DNA from: Albidovulum sp.
GTDB taxonomy: Bacteria > Pseudomonadota > Alphaproteobacteria > Rhodobacterales > Rhodobacteraceae
DNA: 64,000 nucleotides
Assembly: GCA_028823855.1 (NCBI GenBank)
Contig: JAPPFL010000079.1
Location: forward strand, 20,925-84,924
Reading direction: 5' to 3'
Positions 20,188 through 30,570 of the stretch are shown here, one piece after another. Numbering within the stretch: position 1 is the first letter of the stretch; the number at the start of each line of letters is the position of its first letter. A program made the position numbers and the translations under genes. Below the pieces are notes generated by a model, which saw nothing but the letters and a program-made list of their open reading frames with translations, was not told the DNA's origin and searched no databases.

Positions 20188-21264
20188 ATGGCTACCAGTT
20201 ACGTTGAATATCGTGAACTGACAAAGAGATTCGGCTCGACTCAGATCCTGCACGGTATCAACTTGCAGATCGAAGAAAGTGAGTTTGTAGTCCTGGTTGG
20301 CCCTTCCGGCTGCGGCAAGTCGACCTTGCTTCGCATGACCGCCGGTCTCGAAACCATAAATTCCGGTGAGATCAGCATTGCCGACCGGGTAGTAAATCGG
20401 GTGCGGGCCAAAGACCGCGGCATCGCCATGGTTTTTCAGTCTTACGCGCTCTATCCGCACATGACCGTGGCCGACAATCTCTCATTCGGTCTGAAGATGA
20501 ACAAAACCCCGCTGGAGCGCATCACCAAGAGCATCGCCAGCGCAGCTTCGATTCTGAAGCTGTCACAGCTGCTAAAGCGATTGCCGGCGCAACTTTCCGG
20601 CGGTCAGCGCCAGCGCGTAGCCATGGGTCGCGCCCTGGTGCGCGAACCCGAAGTCTTCCTATTCGACGAACCGCTCTCAAATCTCGATGCCAAATTGCGC
20701 GTTGGGATGCGCGCCGAAATCAAGGCTCTGCACCAACGGCTGAAAACGACAACGATCTACGTTACTCATGACCAGATAGAGGCCATGACCATGGCCGATA
20801 GGGTAGTCGTGATGAATGACGGCCGCATTGAGCAGGTCGGCGCGCCTCTGGAAATTTACGATCGTCCCGAGAATCTATTCGTTGCTGATTTTCTTGGATC
20901 GCCGGCGATGAACCTGCTGTCGGGCAAGGTTGTGCACAATGACGGTCGTATGGATTTCGAGCTTGAGAATGGAATTCAGCTGCCGCTGCCTGACAACAGT
21001 GCCCTGCGATCGGATCAGCAGATCATCTACGGCATACGCCCGGAGCATGTAGCCTTTACCGACGACGATAATGGTCTTCCAGTAAATCTGACACTGGTTG
21101 AACCGGCGGGATGGGAGACGCATTTGCATGCGGACTTGTCTGGCATTTCACTTCGTTTGCTTTCCGTAGAACGCGTGGGGGCAAGGCCTGGAGACAGTGC
21201 GCGGCTCGCCGTAGATACGAGCAAGTTACACCTCTTTGATCCGACGACAGGACGGCGCATCTGA
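20188..21264 (+). CDS. Sugar ABC transporter ATPase (MalK/UgpC type)
   Basis: A 358-residue cytoplasmic ATPase energising the preceding importer. Walker A GPSGCGKST is near residue 38, the Q-loop is in MVFQSYALYPHM, the signature is LSGGQRQRVAMGRAL, Walker B is VFLFDEPLSNLDA, and the switch His is in YVTHDQIEAM. A C-terminal TOBE/MalK regulatory domain (from about residue 235) includes YGIRPEHV. Full length. Last intact gene of the operon; the next sequence is a transketolase pseudogene beginning about 120 bases later. Confidence 0.94.
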   Translation: MATSYVEYRELTKRFGSTQILHGINLQIEESEFVVLVGPSGCGKSTLLRMTAGLETINSGEISIADRVVNRVRAKDRGIAMVFQSYALYPHMTVADNLSFGLKMNKTPLERITKSIASAASILKLSQLLKRLPAQLSGGQRQRVAMGRALVREPEVFLFDEPLSNLDAKLRVGMRAEIKALHQRLKTTTIYVTHDQIEAMTMADRVVVMNDGRIEQVGAPLEIYDRPENLFVADFLGSPAMNLLSGKVVHNDGRMDFELENGIQLPLPDNSALRSDQQIIYGIRPEHVAFTDDDNGLPVNLTLVEPAGWETHLHADLSGISLRLLSVERVGARPGDSARLAVDTSKLHLFDPTTGRRI

Positions 21265-21381
21265 CCGGTTCCTTTGGACCCGCCCGATACCGCTTTCGCG
21301 CATCCATTCCCCGATTCTCAATGCAGGACGCGGAATTTTCCAAAGCCTGGTAACCCGCCTCTCGATGAACCTCGCCGCAAG

Positions 21382-22281
21382 ATGGCCGGTGCGGTCCGAA
21401 TGCTCGCCATTGACGCCATTTAAAGGGCAAAGCCCGGTCACTCGGGCATGCTAAAAGGGATGGCCGATGCTGCACCGGCGCTATTCGGCACGGCGATGAA
21501 ATTTGATCCGGATGCACCTTTGCGGCCGGATCGCGATCGCTTTGCGCTCTCGGCAGGGCATGGTTCGATGCTGATCTATGCGGTGCTGCATTTGACTGGA
21601 TATTCTAGATTCGGCACGGAATCCTTGAATAGTTTTCGTAAGCGGGGTTCACTTGCGGCCGGACATCCCGAAGCCGAGCAAGCGCACGGAATCGAGGCCA
21701 CAACTGGCCCGCCGGGGCAAGGGATCGCCAACGCCGCCGGCATGGCCCTTGCCGAGCGCATTCTTGCTACCAGATTTGGCGAGATTCAGGTCGACCGCAA
21801 CGCGTACGTAGTCTGCGGAGGCGGTTGTCTGACGGAGGGCGTCAGCCGCGAGGCCGCCTCGATAGCCGGGCGTTCGGGCCTTTCCAGGCTGATTACGCCA
21901 TACGAAGACAATGGCATCGCCATCGACGGTCCCGCCAGTCTTTCCTTCAGCGATAATGCAACTCTGCGGTTCGAAGCTTATGGCTAGCGAGTTGAGAGCG
22001 TCGAAGGGCATGATGTTGACGCTGTCGCCGAGGCGCCGGCGCGGGCGCGAAAAGCTGATCGTCCGACCCTGATTCGCTGCAAAACGGCGATCGCTTTCGG
22101 CGCGCCCAATATGGCCGCCGATCCGGCTTTACATACGGGATCCCTCGGTACCGAGGAGGTCGCCGGAACCCGCGAGAACCTGGGCTGGTACCATCCGGCA
22201 TTCTCCGCACCCGCAGACATCATGTCAGCTTGGGAAGCCTTGGAAAGTACCGGTCGACTACGCATGGTTGTAATCAAATAA
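21382..22281 (+). pseudogene. Transketolase N-terminal half with two in-frame stop codons
   Basis: One frame from ATG 21382 to TAA 22279-22281 encodes a transketolase TPP-binding domain. MAGAVRMLAIDAI leads to a TAA (21421-21423) where the family has an acidic or basic residue. It then continues RAKPGHSGMLKGMADAAPALF, DRDRFALSAGHGSMLIYAVLHLTGY, TGPPGQGIANAAGMALAE and YEDNGIAIDGPASLSFS. A TAG (21985-21987) replaces the Trp expected in FEAYGW. The frame then continues to AFGAPNMAADPALHTGSLG. No indel is needed. The pyrimidine and C-terminal domains (about 350 residues) are missing. The decay is recent judging by how well the motifs survive. It was probably the sugar-metabolism partner of the upstream importer. 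Confidence 0.85.
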
Positions 22282-23375
22282 ATTTTCAGCAAGGTTTCCT
22301 AACGCTTCCGGCGACTCTGCTCCGACAGCCCGCACGTTAGACGGAACTTCACGCGAATTTCGACGCAGTCTCTCGATACAACCCATTGAATTGTAAGAGT
22401 TTTTCACGCTGCGGGAGAGGTTTCAATATGTATTTTTTGTTACATATCAAATTTCATTTTGACGGGACAATTATCGTCATATACAAGGCCTTGAACTAAA
22501 ATAATACGTTTCATATCGGAGCAGCGGGTAAGTCGGCCAGTATCGATACGATCGGAAAATAGTACGGTTGGAAGGCCGTTCTCCTCGGGCAATTCTGGCG
22601 CAAAGGCAAAAGGATCCGCCAAAAGACGTTCGGAAACATGTCCAGGCTGTCGCGCGGCCACGCCGACGCCGTCGTCGCTTGCACGCTTGGCTAGGAAAGT
22701 GCGCCTCCAGCCTCGGCGACCTGCTCAGCACCGATGCCAAAAAAGGGTGTTTACATACAAATGACAGGTTGATTCATCAAAAAACTCAGAAAAATAAGGC
22801 CAAATTGAGCTATTCCTCGAATGAAGTTCCGGTTAGAGCATTTCGGGACAAATTTAAAGAATCGGCGAGCCTCCGCAGCCATGTCCGCTATCAAGAAGTG
22901 TAGGATCGCTGAATGGATTCCGGAACGATCAACTGCAGATTCTCGGCAACTTTCCCGACGGTCTGCGCTTCGGCAATTCCCCGTTCCAGCACTAGAAAGT
23001 GTTTGCGTCGAGTCGAACATTCCTCTCGAAAATCATGAGGCGCCAGGTCCGTACTAGCCGATTTCGACCCGGCATCGACGGATGCTCGAAAGTAAATCCG
23101 TTTGCTGAATTTTAACTGAATTCCTCGGAAGGAAAATTCAGCCCGTTGAATGTCCGCTTGCTCGTCGAAAAATTCGCGCGATCGTTAAATCGCGTTTGCC
23201 TAGCCAAATTGCCGCATGACTCTTTGCACGCGCCAATTTCACATTTCGATCCATGCGTTGGTGCGACTCGTTCATATGGAATCCAGGGTTCAATAGCCTT
23301 TCGAGGAATCTTCGAAACCATCAACGCAACTGGAATCGACTTGTATGTAGAGAGATATGCGCGATAGGAAATGGC
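22282..23375. other. Intergenic, no gene recognised
   Basis: About 1.1 kb of AT-richer sequence with no frame carrying a recognisable motif. The missing transketolase C-terminal half is not found here. Confidence 0.45.
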
Positions 23376-23804
23376 ATGGAACTGCGCCAGCTTCGACTGT
23401 TTTTGAAAGTTCTCGAACACGGAAATATTTCGGCTGCCGCGGATTCCCTCAGAATGCCGCAACCGGTACTTTCGCGGCATATCGCTCGAATCGAGAAAGA
23501 GTTTTCCGCCAAGCTGCTGGACAGACTGCCTCAAGGAGTCTCGCCAAACTCGGCGGGAAAAATACAGCGAGACCATGCTAGTTCTATCGATGCGAACTAC
23601 CGCAACGCATTGCGTCACATTGCTGCATTGCAAACTGCTTCGGCCGGAGTTGCAAATGTCGGGACAGGACGGTCCTGGCTTCGAGGACCGCTCTCTACAG
23701 GGGTAGCGAGGTTGGTGGCAAAGAACCCAGCGGTGCGAATCAAAATCGTGACGGGCGCGACAGACACGCTTCCATCCAGACTGCTTCGCGGCGAATGGAT
23801 TTGA
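23376..23804 (+). pseudogene. LysR-type regulator, truncated
   Basis: From ATG 23376 the frame gives a clear LysR DNA-binding domain: MELRQLRLFLKVLEHGNISAAADSLRMPQPVLSRHIARIEKEF, with a linker helix and the first part of an effector domain (RGPLSTGVARLVAKNPAVRIKIVTG). It stops at 23804 after about 142 residues, while intact members have about 300. The stop overlaps the start of the tctA-like sequence, so a deletion has joined the two. A truncated HTH could still bind DNA, but this is unlikely to be a working regulator. Confidence 0.75.
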
Positions 23805-25309
23805 TTGCGGAAGTCGCTGCCCGATCGCTGACGCTTGCCAATATCGTCTTTGTCGCCGCAGGCAACTCTGTGGGGTACGTGGTCGGCGCAGTTCCGGGGC
23901 CTGGGAAAGTAACGGCAGCGGCGATCGCGATCCCTTTGACCTATTTCGCTAAACCCGTTCAGCGCCATCGGCTCTCTGGTAGGCATTGCCAAGGGAAGCA
24001 ATTCCGGAAACGCGGTTTCCGCTATTCTCATCAATACGCCCGGCGAACCGCCATCGGTTCCGACCGCGATGGACGGATACCCGATGGCTAGAAAGGGCCA
24101 GGACCTTAAGTCCTTGAAAGTTGCGCTGTTCGCTTCTACCATCGTCGATTTCTTTTCAACCCGGCTGCTGGTGTTTCTCACCGCTCCTCTCGATCGGATT
24201 GCCATCCAAATCGGCAAGGTCGAACTGGCCTCGATCCGGATTTTCGCTTTGACCTTCATAGCCGCGCTGTCGGGCAAGTCTCAGAGCAAAGGCCTGATTT
24301 CAGGTCGGATTGGCATCATCCTGGCGTCAGCCGGTCTGGAGCCTTAAACCGCTTCGCCGCGCCTCACATTCGGATCCTTCCAAGTCTACGACGGATTGCC
24401 ATTGGTTGCCATGGCGATCGGTATCGTCGCGATCGCGGAAATGATCATCCAATTCGAAGAAAAGCTTGCCGAAAAAGCGACGGGCAGTCCGGCGCACGGC
24501 GAGGTATCGAAGTTCGCGGCGGGTCGGGACAGTTCGGTAACCAGAGAGGATTGGCGAAATATCTCTGTTCCGATCATTCGCGGAACCGCGATCGGCTCGG
24601 CCATCGGGCTGTTGCCTGGCTTGGGCGCCGCCATAGGGTCTTTCGCTTCATACGGCGCTACGAGAAAGTTCTCAAAGAACCCCGAAAGTTTCGGCAAAGG
24701 CAATGTTCAGGGAGTTGCGGCGGCGGAAAGCGCCGAAAACGCGGTCATGCCCGCGAGCCTTATCACTCCCTTCGCTCTCGGGATTCCGGGCAGCGTCATC
24801 GCCGCCATTCTGGCGGCGGGATTCACGATGCACGAAATAATCCCCGGCCCGCTGATGCTGCGCGACAACCCTGAATTCATGCTGGGGCTCTACGGATCGC
24901 TACTGTTGGCGTCGCTTATCATGCTGTTGATCGGGTGGTTCGGGATGCGCTTCTTCGTTTAGGTGATTTCCGTTCCCTTCCCCATTCTGTTTTCGGGCGT
25001 GTTCTTTTTCAGCGTGATCGGCTCCTATTTGCGGGGCGGCGAACAATTCGGCGTCTTTGTCATGGTAGTCTTCGGATTCGTAGGCTATTTGCTAGAGAAG
25101 TTCGAATTCTCGTTCGTTACGTTCATCATCGGGTTTATTTTTGGTCACAACTGGAATTGGCAATTCGGCAATCCATCATTACCATGCGCGGCGAAAGTTT
25201 GACGTTGTACCCGGTGGCGATCTCCTTTGTTTCGATTACCGCCATGGTTGTACTGCGAACGGTTTGGACTTCATGGAAACGAGTAAGTTCCGATTTGAAA
25301 AATGAATAA
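23795..25309 (+). pseudogene. TctA-family TTT transporter large subunit, multiply broken
   Basis: The order of TctA segments is intact but split over frames. The frame opens with MDLIAEVAARSLTLANIVFV and GYVVGAVPGPGKVTAAAIAIPLTYF. A frameshift near 23965 moves to VPTAMDGYPMARKGQ and FALTFIAALSGKS. A TAA at 24345-24347 follows LEP, after which LTFGSFQVYDGLPLVAMAIG and AAESAENAVMPASL continue in frame. A TAG sits at 24960-24962 before VISVPFPILFSGVFFFSVIGSYL. Another shift near 25155 leads to AIRQSIITMRGESL. So there are at least two nonsense codons and two frameshifts. An intact tctA exists at 41678-43195. Confidence 0.85.
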
Positions 25310-26450
25310 AGCTCCGAGCCTAGCGAGGCTCGAAATATTCTGCCTGCGATATCGCTTGGAAACGCCTCTTGAGACGGTTTTCGGAGAGCTTGCGTCGAGG
25401 CCGGCCCTTCTTATACGGCTCGAGGACGCCGAAGGCGCCGAAGGCTGGGGGGAAATCTGGTGCAATTTCCCGCCGCACGGGGCCGAATACCGAGCCAACT
25501 TGGCTTCTTCCGTACTTCGGCCCGCTCTAGCAGCTGTCGATACTGGTTCGCCTTCCGCGACGTTCGGCGTCGTGAGGGAACGGCTGCATTCGCTGGCGCT
25601 TCAGTCCGGGGAAGGCGGTCCCGCCGACCAGATCGCTAGCGGAGCCGATATCGCCTTGCACGATCTGGCCGCGCGGCGTGCGGGCGTGCCCGTCTCAACG
25701 CTTCTTGGAGGAAATCCCAGGACGCTGAATTGCTATGCGAGCGGCATCGACGGCCGGCAGGCTCCTCGAATGATTTCGGAATCGCGAAACTGTGGCTACC
25801 GGGCATTCAAAATAAGGGTCGGATTCGACCGGGAAAGCGACGTTCAGATCCTGGAAAACTGCTCCGGCTGGCTGGAAGCCGGCGAGACCTTGGCCATCGA
25901 CGCGAACCAGAATTGGACTTGCGCCGATGTTCTTAAGCTGAAGGACCGCCTGAACGACGCTCCATTGCTCTGGATTGAAGAACCGCTTCGCGCGGATCGC
26001 CCGATAGAGGAATGGTCTCGCGTCGCCGAACATTTGGCGCATCCGATAGCCGCGGGCGAAAACATGCGGTCGGATAAGGAGTTCGACAGAGCGTTGTCCG
26101 GTCGGGTGTTCGGGGTTATTCAGCCGGATGTCTGCAAGTGGGGCGGAGTTTCCGGCTGCCTCGATATTGCGCGGCGGTCGATCGCCGCCGGAAAAAGGTA
26201 TTGTCCCCATTTTCTTGGCTGCGGCCTTGGGCTAGTTGCATCCGCGCATCTGTTGTCGGCTGCAGGGGGCGACGGGCTTCTAGAAGTAGACGCGAATGAT
26301 AACGGGCTACGCGAAGCATTCGCGGGTACGCTGCTTCCCCTCCGAAATGGCCTGGCGTTCACGCCGAAGGGTCCCGGGCTCGGAGTGCTGCCGGACAGAG
26401 ACGCAATAAGGCAGTTTCAGCAACTGCACTTCGAAATCAGGCTGAACTGA
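25302..26450 (+). CDS. Mandelate racemase/muconate lactonizing enzyme family protein
   Basis: A 382-residue enolase-superfamily enzyme. The N-terminal capping domain is followed by the barrel with acid/base Lys in YRAFKIRVG. Metal ligands are Asp in LAIDANQNW, Glu in WIEEPLRAD and Glu in AAGENMRS. QPDVCKWGG and the His in CPHFLGCGLG complete the active site of the mandelate-racemase subgroup. It likely abstracts the alpha proton of a carboxylate, as in an acid-sugar dehydratase or racemase. It overlaps the last eight bases of the dead tctA and precedes an SDR gene by 26 bases, so the two intact genes may form a small sugar-acid unit. Confidence 0.88.
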   Translation: MNKAPSLARLEIFCLRYRLETPLETVFGELASRPALLIRLEDAEGAEGWGEIWCNFPPHGAEYRANLASSVLRPALAAVDTGSPSATFGVVRERLHSLALQSGEGGPADQIASGADIALHDLAARRAGVPVSTLLGGNPRTLNCYASGIDGRQAPRMISESRNCGYRAFKIRVGFDRESDVQILENCSGWLEAGETLAIDANQNWTCADVLKLKDRLNDAPLLWIEEPLRADRPIEEWSRVAEHLAHPIAAGENMRSDKEFDRALSGRVFGVIQPDVCKWGGVSGCLDIARRSIAAGKRYCPHFLGCGLGLVASAHLLSAAGGDGLLEVDANDNGLREAFAGTLLPLRNGLAFTPKGPGLGVLPDRDAIRQFQQLHFEIRLN

Positions 26451-26476
26451 GTAGAACCTGCAAAGAAAGGAAAAAC

Positions 26477-27454
26477 ATGGACTTTCTCACCGACGAATTC
26501 CTTGTTGACCCAAAAAGATTCAATGGGCCGGTACTCGTTACGGGCGCGGGAGGCTGCATAGGCGCATGGGCCATGGCGATTCTAAAACGGTCCGGCGCGG
26601 AGTGCATTGGATTCGATCTTTCCGCTGACCGGCAACGACCGAGTCTCGTTTTGGGGGCGGCCGATACCGAGGCTCTGACATGGGAAACCGGCGATATAAC
26701 CGATTCGGATTCGCTAAATTCGGTTGTTCGGAAACATTCCGTCGCGTCGATCATTCACTTGGCGGGGCTCCAAGTGCCTTTCTGCAAGGCCGACCCGGCT
26801 CTCGGGGCGCGCGTAAACGTCGAAGGAACGATCAACGTGCTGGAAGCGGCTCGCCGTTTCCGAATCAAGCGCACCGTGCTGGCATCGTCCGTGGCCGCTC
26901 TTGCGCTGCCGCCCGGCGGACAGTGGTCCGAAACCCTCTACGGCGCCTACAAGCAAGCCAACGAACATACCGCATTCGTCTACTGGTCCGACTGGAAAGT
27001 TCCATCGGTCTGCATCAGGCCATGCATTGTCTACGGTCTGGCGCGCGACCAAGGCGTAAGCTCGAAGAATACTGTCGCCATCCAGGCGGCTGCGCGAGAC
27101 GAGGAATACATTGTGCCTTATTCGGGTCCGCTTAGCTGGCTTTATGCGGGCGAAGCGGCGGCGGCCTTCATCGCGGCGGCGTCGCAGGACGGACAAGGAG
27201 CTTTTGTATTCAACTTGAACGGACCTTGCGAAACGGTTGAATTCGGTCTTGACGTGGTTCGCTCGCTCGCGCCCGAAGCAAGAATAAGCTGCGCAGGCTC
27301 TCAGCTTCCATTCCCGGCCGACCTGGACGACGGTCCATTACGCGCACATGTGCCCGATTATCCGAACATTCCCGTTGCGGAAGGAATAAAGGCGACTTAC
27401 CGAGCTTATCAGATACTAAAATCGGAGGGAAGGCTTCCGCCCTTGCCCAATTGA
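26477..27454 (+). CDS. NAD-dependent epimerase/dehydratase (extended SDR)
   Basis: A 325-residue extended short-chain dehydrogenase. The nucleotide motif is VLVTGAGGCIGAWA near residue 18, IIHLAGLQ is the NAAG-like strand, VLASSVAAL carries the Ser, and YGAYKQANE carries the catalytic Tyr-x-x-x-Lys. The C-terminal substrate domain is of nucleoside-sugar epimerase type. AAGGAAA precedes the ATG. Sits 26 bases behind the enolase-superfamily gene. A uronate or aldonate dehydrogenase role would fit, but the sequence alone does not decide. Confidence 0.88.
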   Translation: MDFLTDEFLVDPKRFNGPVLVTGAGGCIGAWAMAILKRSGAECIGFDLSADRQRPSLVLGAADTEALTWETGDITDSDSLNSVVRKHSVASIIHLAGLQVPFCKADPALGARVNVEGTINVLEAARRFRIKRTVLASSVAALALPPGGQWSETLYGAYKQANEHTAFVYWSDWKVPSVCIRPCIVYGLARDQGVSSKNTVAIQAAARDEEYIVPYSGPLSWLYAGEAAAAFIAAASQDGQGAFVFNLNGPCETVEFGLDVVRSLAPEARISCAGSQLPFPADLDDGPLRAHVPDYPNIPVAEGIKATYRAYQILKSEGRLPPLPN

Positions 27455-27707
27455 GGCCGTTCGCTGCGCTTCGAAGTTTTATTGGAAGTGAAATTCGTTA
27501 ATTCGGTAGAGCATTCGAATGCCGCCTGCTGTTCCTTGCCGTCGGCAGCGAGCCCCGTTTAGGATTCAAAATGGAAACTAGCCGTCGGGAAAATTTCTGG
27601 TCGAATAGATTTTGACTTCAGTATTGGCATAGACCGCGTGTTGAACCGTCTAGCTTGAGTAGAATAGCTACTCAAAGTGCCTCAATTCCGGGACCGCGCG
27701 CCACCGG

Positions 27708-28790
27708 ATGCAGCGAGCCCAGAGCGAAAAATTCGACACCTTGGAGCGCCAGCGCATAGCGTTTCACATGTCGCTGCTGGGCAGCGCCGACTTGCCGATC
27801 CTTATCAAATTCCGTTCGCAGCTTTACGACTTAAATGCCCGCTTCAGGTTCCTAGCCGGGTGCGCTGGATTTTCAGCAGCGCGACGCTCGCGAGCCACAT
27901 GCAGGTATCCTTGCCGCCGCCATCGCCCGCGATATGGATGCGGCCAGCGAACGGCTACTGAACCAAGCCAAGATGACTGGCGCTTTCCTTGCCGGACTCT
28001 TTTGCAACGGAACGTTGGCGTAGGCCCCCGGCGAGCACAAGCATCAGATCTGAGCGGGCCTCCAGAAATTTTCGGGCAACCTTTCCGGTCAATCCAAAAC
28101 CGGATTCCGGGAATTTGCCGACGCGCATCGTCTCTTGGCGAATTATCAGATTCTCGTGCTCGCCGAGTTTCGTGCGCAGGCTTTGCTTCACTCGCCCGAC
28201 CGCAGGCGCTTCGCCTATTTCCAACCAGAAATGCCGGACGAACCGCTGATTTTCGTGGAAGTTGCCATGACCATGAAGGTGTCGAACTCGATTCGGCGTG
28301 TCCTTGCGGACGATCGGGATATCCTCGATGCGCGCGATGCCAAGGTCGCAGTCTTCTACTCGATCTCGAACTGCCAAGCTGGGCTGAAGGGCGTTAGCTT
28401 CGGAAACCTGCTGGTCAAGCGGGTGGCCGACGAGTTGAGGCATGCACGTCCCGACTTGGAGACGTTCGCGACCTTGTCGCCGACCTAGCCAAGCGCTTCC
28501 GGGCGGGGACCGCGAAGGACGAAGAGATCCGCGGTCTCGCCGCGAACTACCTTCCGAACGCCAAGACCCCACGAGGCGAGCCCTAGGGTCCGGTGGCACG
28601 CTTCCATCTCGGCACCGGCGCGCGGATTTATGCCGTGCGCACCGGTGCGGACCTGAACGAGAACGGGGTGCGTCAATCTATCGGCGCGATGGTCAACGAC
28701 CAGTACGACATCGGTCTGATCGAACAGAACTACGGACGCTTCGTCCGGCGGGCGAAAAATCGACGGCCCCTTAGTGCCGAGCTGAGGCCT
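27708..28790 (+). pseudogene. Malonyl-CoA decarboxylase, degraded
   Basis: Recognised from several segments across frames. The start reads TLERQRIAFHMSLLGSADLP. Then come FADAHRLLANYQILVLAEF and EPLIFVEVAMTMKVSNSIRRVL. A well-kept AVFYSISNCQAGLKGVSFGNLLVKRV and ETFATLSP follow. After a frameshift near 28485 the tail reads FRAGTAKDEEIRGLAANYLP, then an in-frame TAG, then VARFHLGTGARIYAV and MVNDQYDIGLIEQNYGRF. The central part (27840-28080) is scrambled. Malonyl-CoA decarboxylase makes acetyl-CoA from malonyl-CoA; the malonyl-CoA synthetase remnant follows directly, as in mat operons. Confidence 0.8.
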
Positions 28791-28798
28791 ATGCGACA

Positions 28799-30314
28799 AT
28801 GGCGCGGCAGAAGAAGGCGCGCAACTTGCGGGCGATCATATTTATGACGCGCTTGCCTCCGCCCATGCGGGAAACACCGCCCCTTTCATCAGGCGAGATG
28901 ACGCGCCGGACGTATCATACGGGGAGTTCCAGGAGATGGTCGCCCGGCTGGCGCCCGTTCCGGTTCCAGGCAGGCTGGTTCCAAGCGCCCAAGTCGCTAG
29001 AAATGGCGGCACTTTTCTTGGCGGCAATCCAGACGGGAGACGTCTTTCTTCCGCTCATCACTTCCTATGCCTGGACGAGGTCGCGCAATTCGTAGACGAT
29101 GCCAAGCCGAAGTATATTGCTTGCGGCGAATGTTCAACTGGCACTCGGCAAGACCTCGCTGCAAGGGTTGGCGAAACCCTGCACACTCTCGGTACTGATG
29201 GCTCCGGCAGCCTGACCGAAGAACTTGCGGACCGACCGGACGCCTTCGACACTGCGGCACGCGTTCCCGACGACCCCGCTGCTCCGCTTTCACGTCTGGC
29301 ACCACGGGAAGGCCCAAAGGCGCAATTCTGACGCATGACAGCCTGATGTCGAACGCCCGGACGCTGGTCGGTCGCCGACGGATCACCAGTGCCGACGTCC
29401 TGATCCACGCATTGCCGATCTTCCACGCGCACGGGCTGTTCTTTGCGCTCAATTCCTCGCTCGCCGCCAGCGCGCGTGCAATTTATGCCGGCATTCGATC
29501 TCAATGCAATCATGGCAGCCCTGCCGTACTAGACGCTATTGACGGGAGCGCCCGCTTTTTATTCGCGGCTCCTTTCATACGGGCGCCTGGCCCGAGAACG
29601 CACCTCCAATATGCGCCTGTTCATTTCCGGCAGCGCGCCGCTTCTAGCGGAACCCCACCTATCCTTTGCCGAGCGAACCGGCCGCCGCATACTCGAACGC
29701 TACGATATGACCGAGACCAACATGATTAGTTCCGATCCGTGCGACGGCGAGTGCCGCGCCGGCACGGTCGGGCGGCCACTGCCCGAAATCGAGGTTTGCC
29801 TGACCGACTTCGAGACCGGCGACCCCGTCCCCGATAAATCGATCGGCATGATCGAGGTGCGCTGCCCGAAAATGTTCAAGTGATATTGGCAGATGCCGGT
29901 CAAGACAGCCGCCAAACTCCGCGAAAACGGCTTTTTCATCACCGGCGATCTCGGTAAATTTAGCGACGACGGATATCTGTCGATCTTCGGTCGCGCCAAA
30001 GACCTGATATTCATCGGCGGGTACAACGTCTATCCCAAGGAAATGGAAGACGTGCTGAACGACGCGGACGGGATTTGAAGAATCCGCGGTCTTCGGCGTG
30101 CCGCATGCTAATTTCGGCGAGGCGATTATTGCTGCGGTCGTCTCCGAGAACTGCGCCCAGACAGATTCCGAAGGTCTGTCGCGCGGCCACGGAAAAACTC
30201 GCCCGCTTCAAGCATCCCCGTCGCTTTGAGATCCTCGACGCATTGCCGCGCAGCATCATGGGAAAAGTCCGAAAGGAAGTGCTGCGCAGAAATTCCTCAG
30301 AATCGTCGGGATAG
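28799..30314 (+). pseudogene. Malonyl-CoA synthetase (AMP-forming), degraded
   Basis: The N-terminus reads GDHIYDALASAHAGNTAPF and VSYGEFQEMVARLAP. Later segments include VLIHALPIFHAHGLFFALNSSL, LTGAPAFYSRLLSYGRLA, MRLFISGSAPLLAEPHL, ERYDMTETNMISSDP and GTVGRPLPEIEV. The A8 hinge reads GFFITGDLGKFSDDGYLSIFGRAKDLIFIGGYNVYP. A TGA follows MFK at 29881-29883. Three or more frameshifts (near 28985, 29330, 30075) separate the parts. The C-terminal LPRSIMGKVRKEVLR with the catalytic Lys is still present. Family (MatB) is inferred from the match pattern and from the matA remnant upstream. Confidence 0.8.
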
Positions 30315-30570
30315 GCGCGACGACCGGATCGACGAAGAGCGCCGCGGGCCTGCCCTCCGCTGGGAATTCCCGGAAGGCCTAAGTGACGGGGATGCCGATA
30401 CAGCCGTGCGGACAGCCCGCGCTGTCATATTGGCCGCTCAATCGGGCGTTCGCCACCATGCGCTTCATGGCTTCGTGGCTCTGGCATGGGCGCGACACAA
30501 CGAAAAATCACGCGATCAAATCGTTCACGCCGCAGGCGCGCGGTATAGATGCATTGGTCTTGTCCAACAC

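Noticed and set aside
21985..21987. In-frame TAG at a Trp position as a sign of a reassigned stop codon
   Set aside because: Intact genes in the window end in TAG (for example at 2763-2765 and 18238-18240), the same frame also has a TAA, and the gene lacks its C-terminal half.
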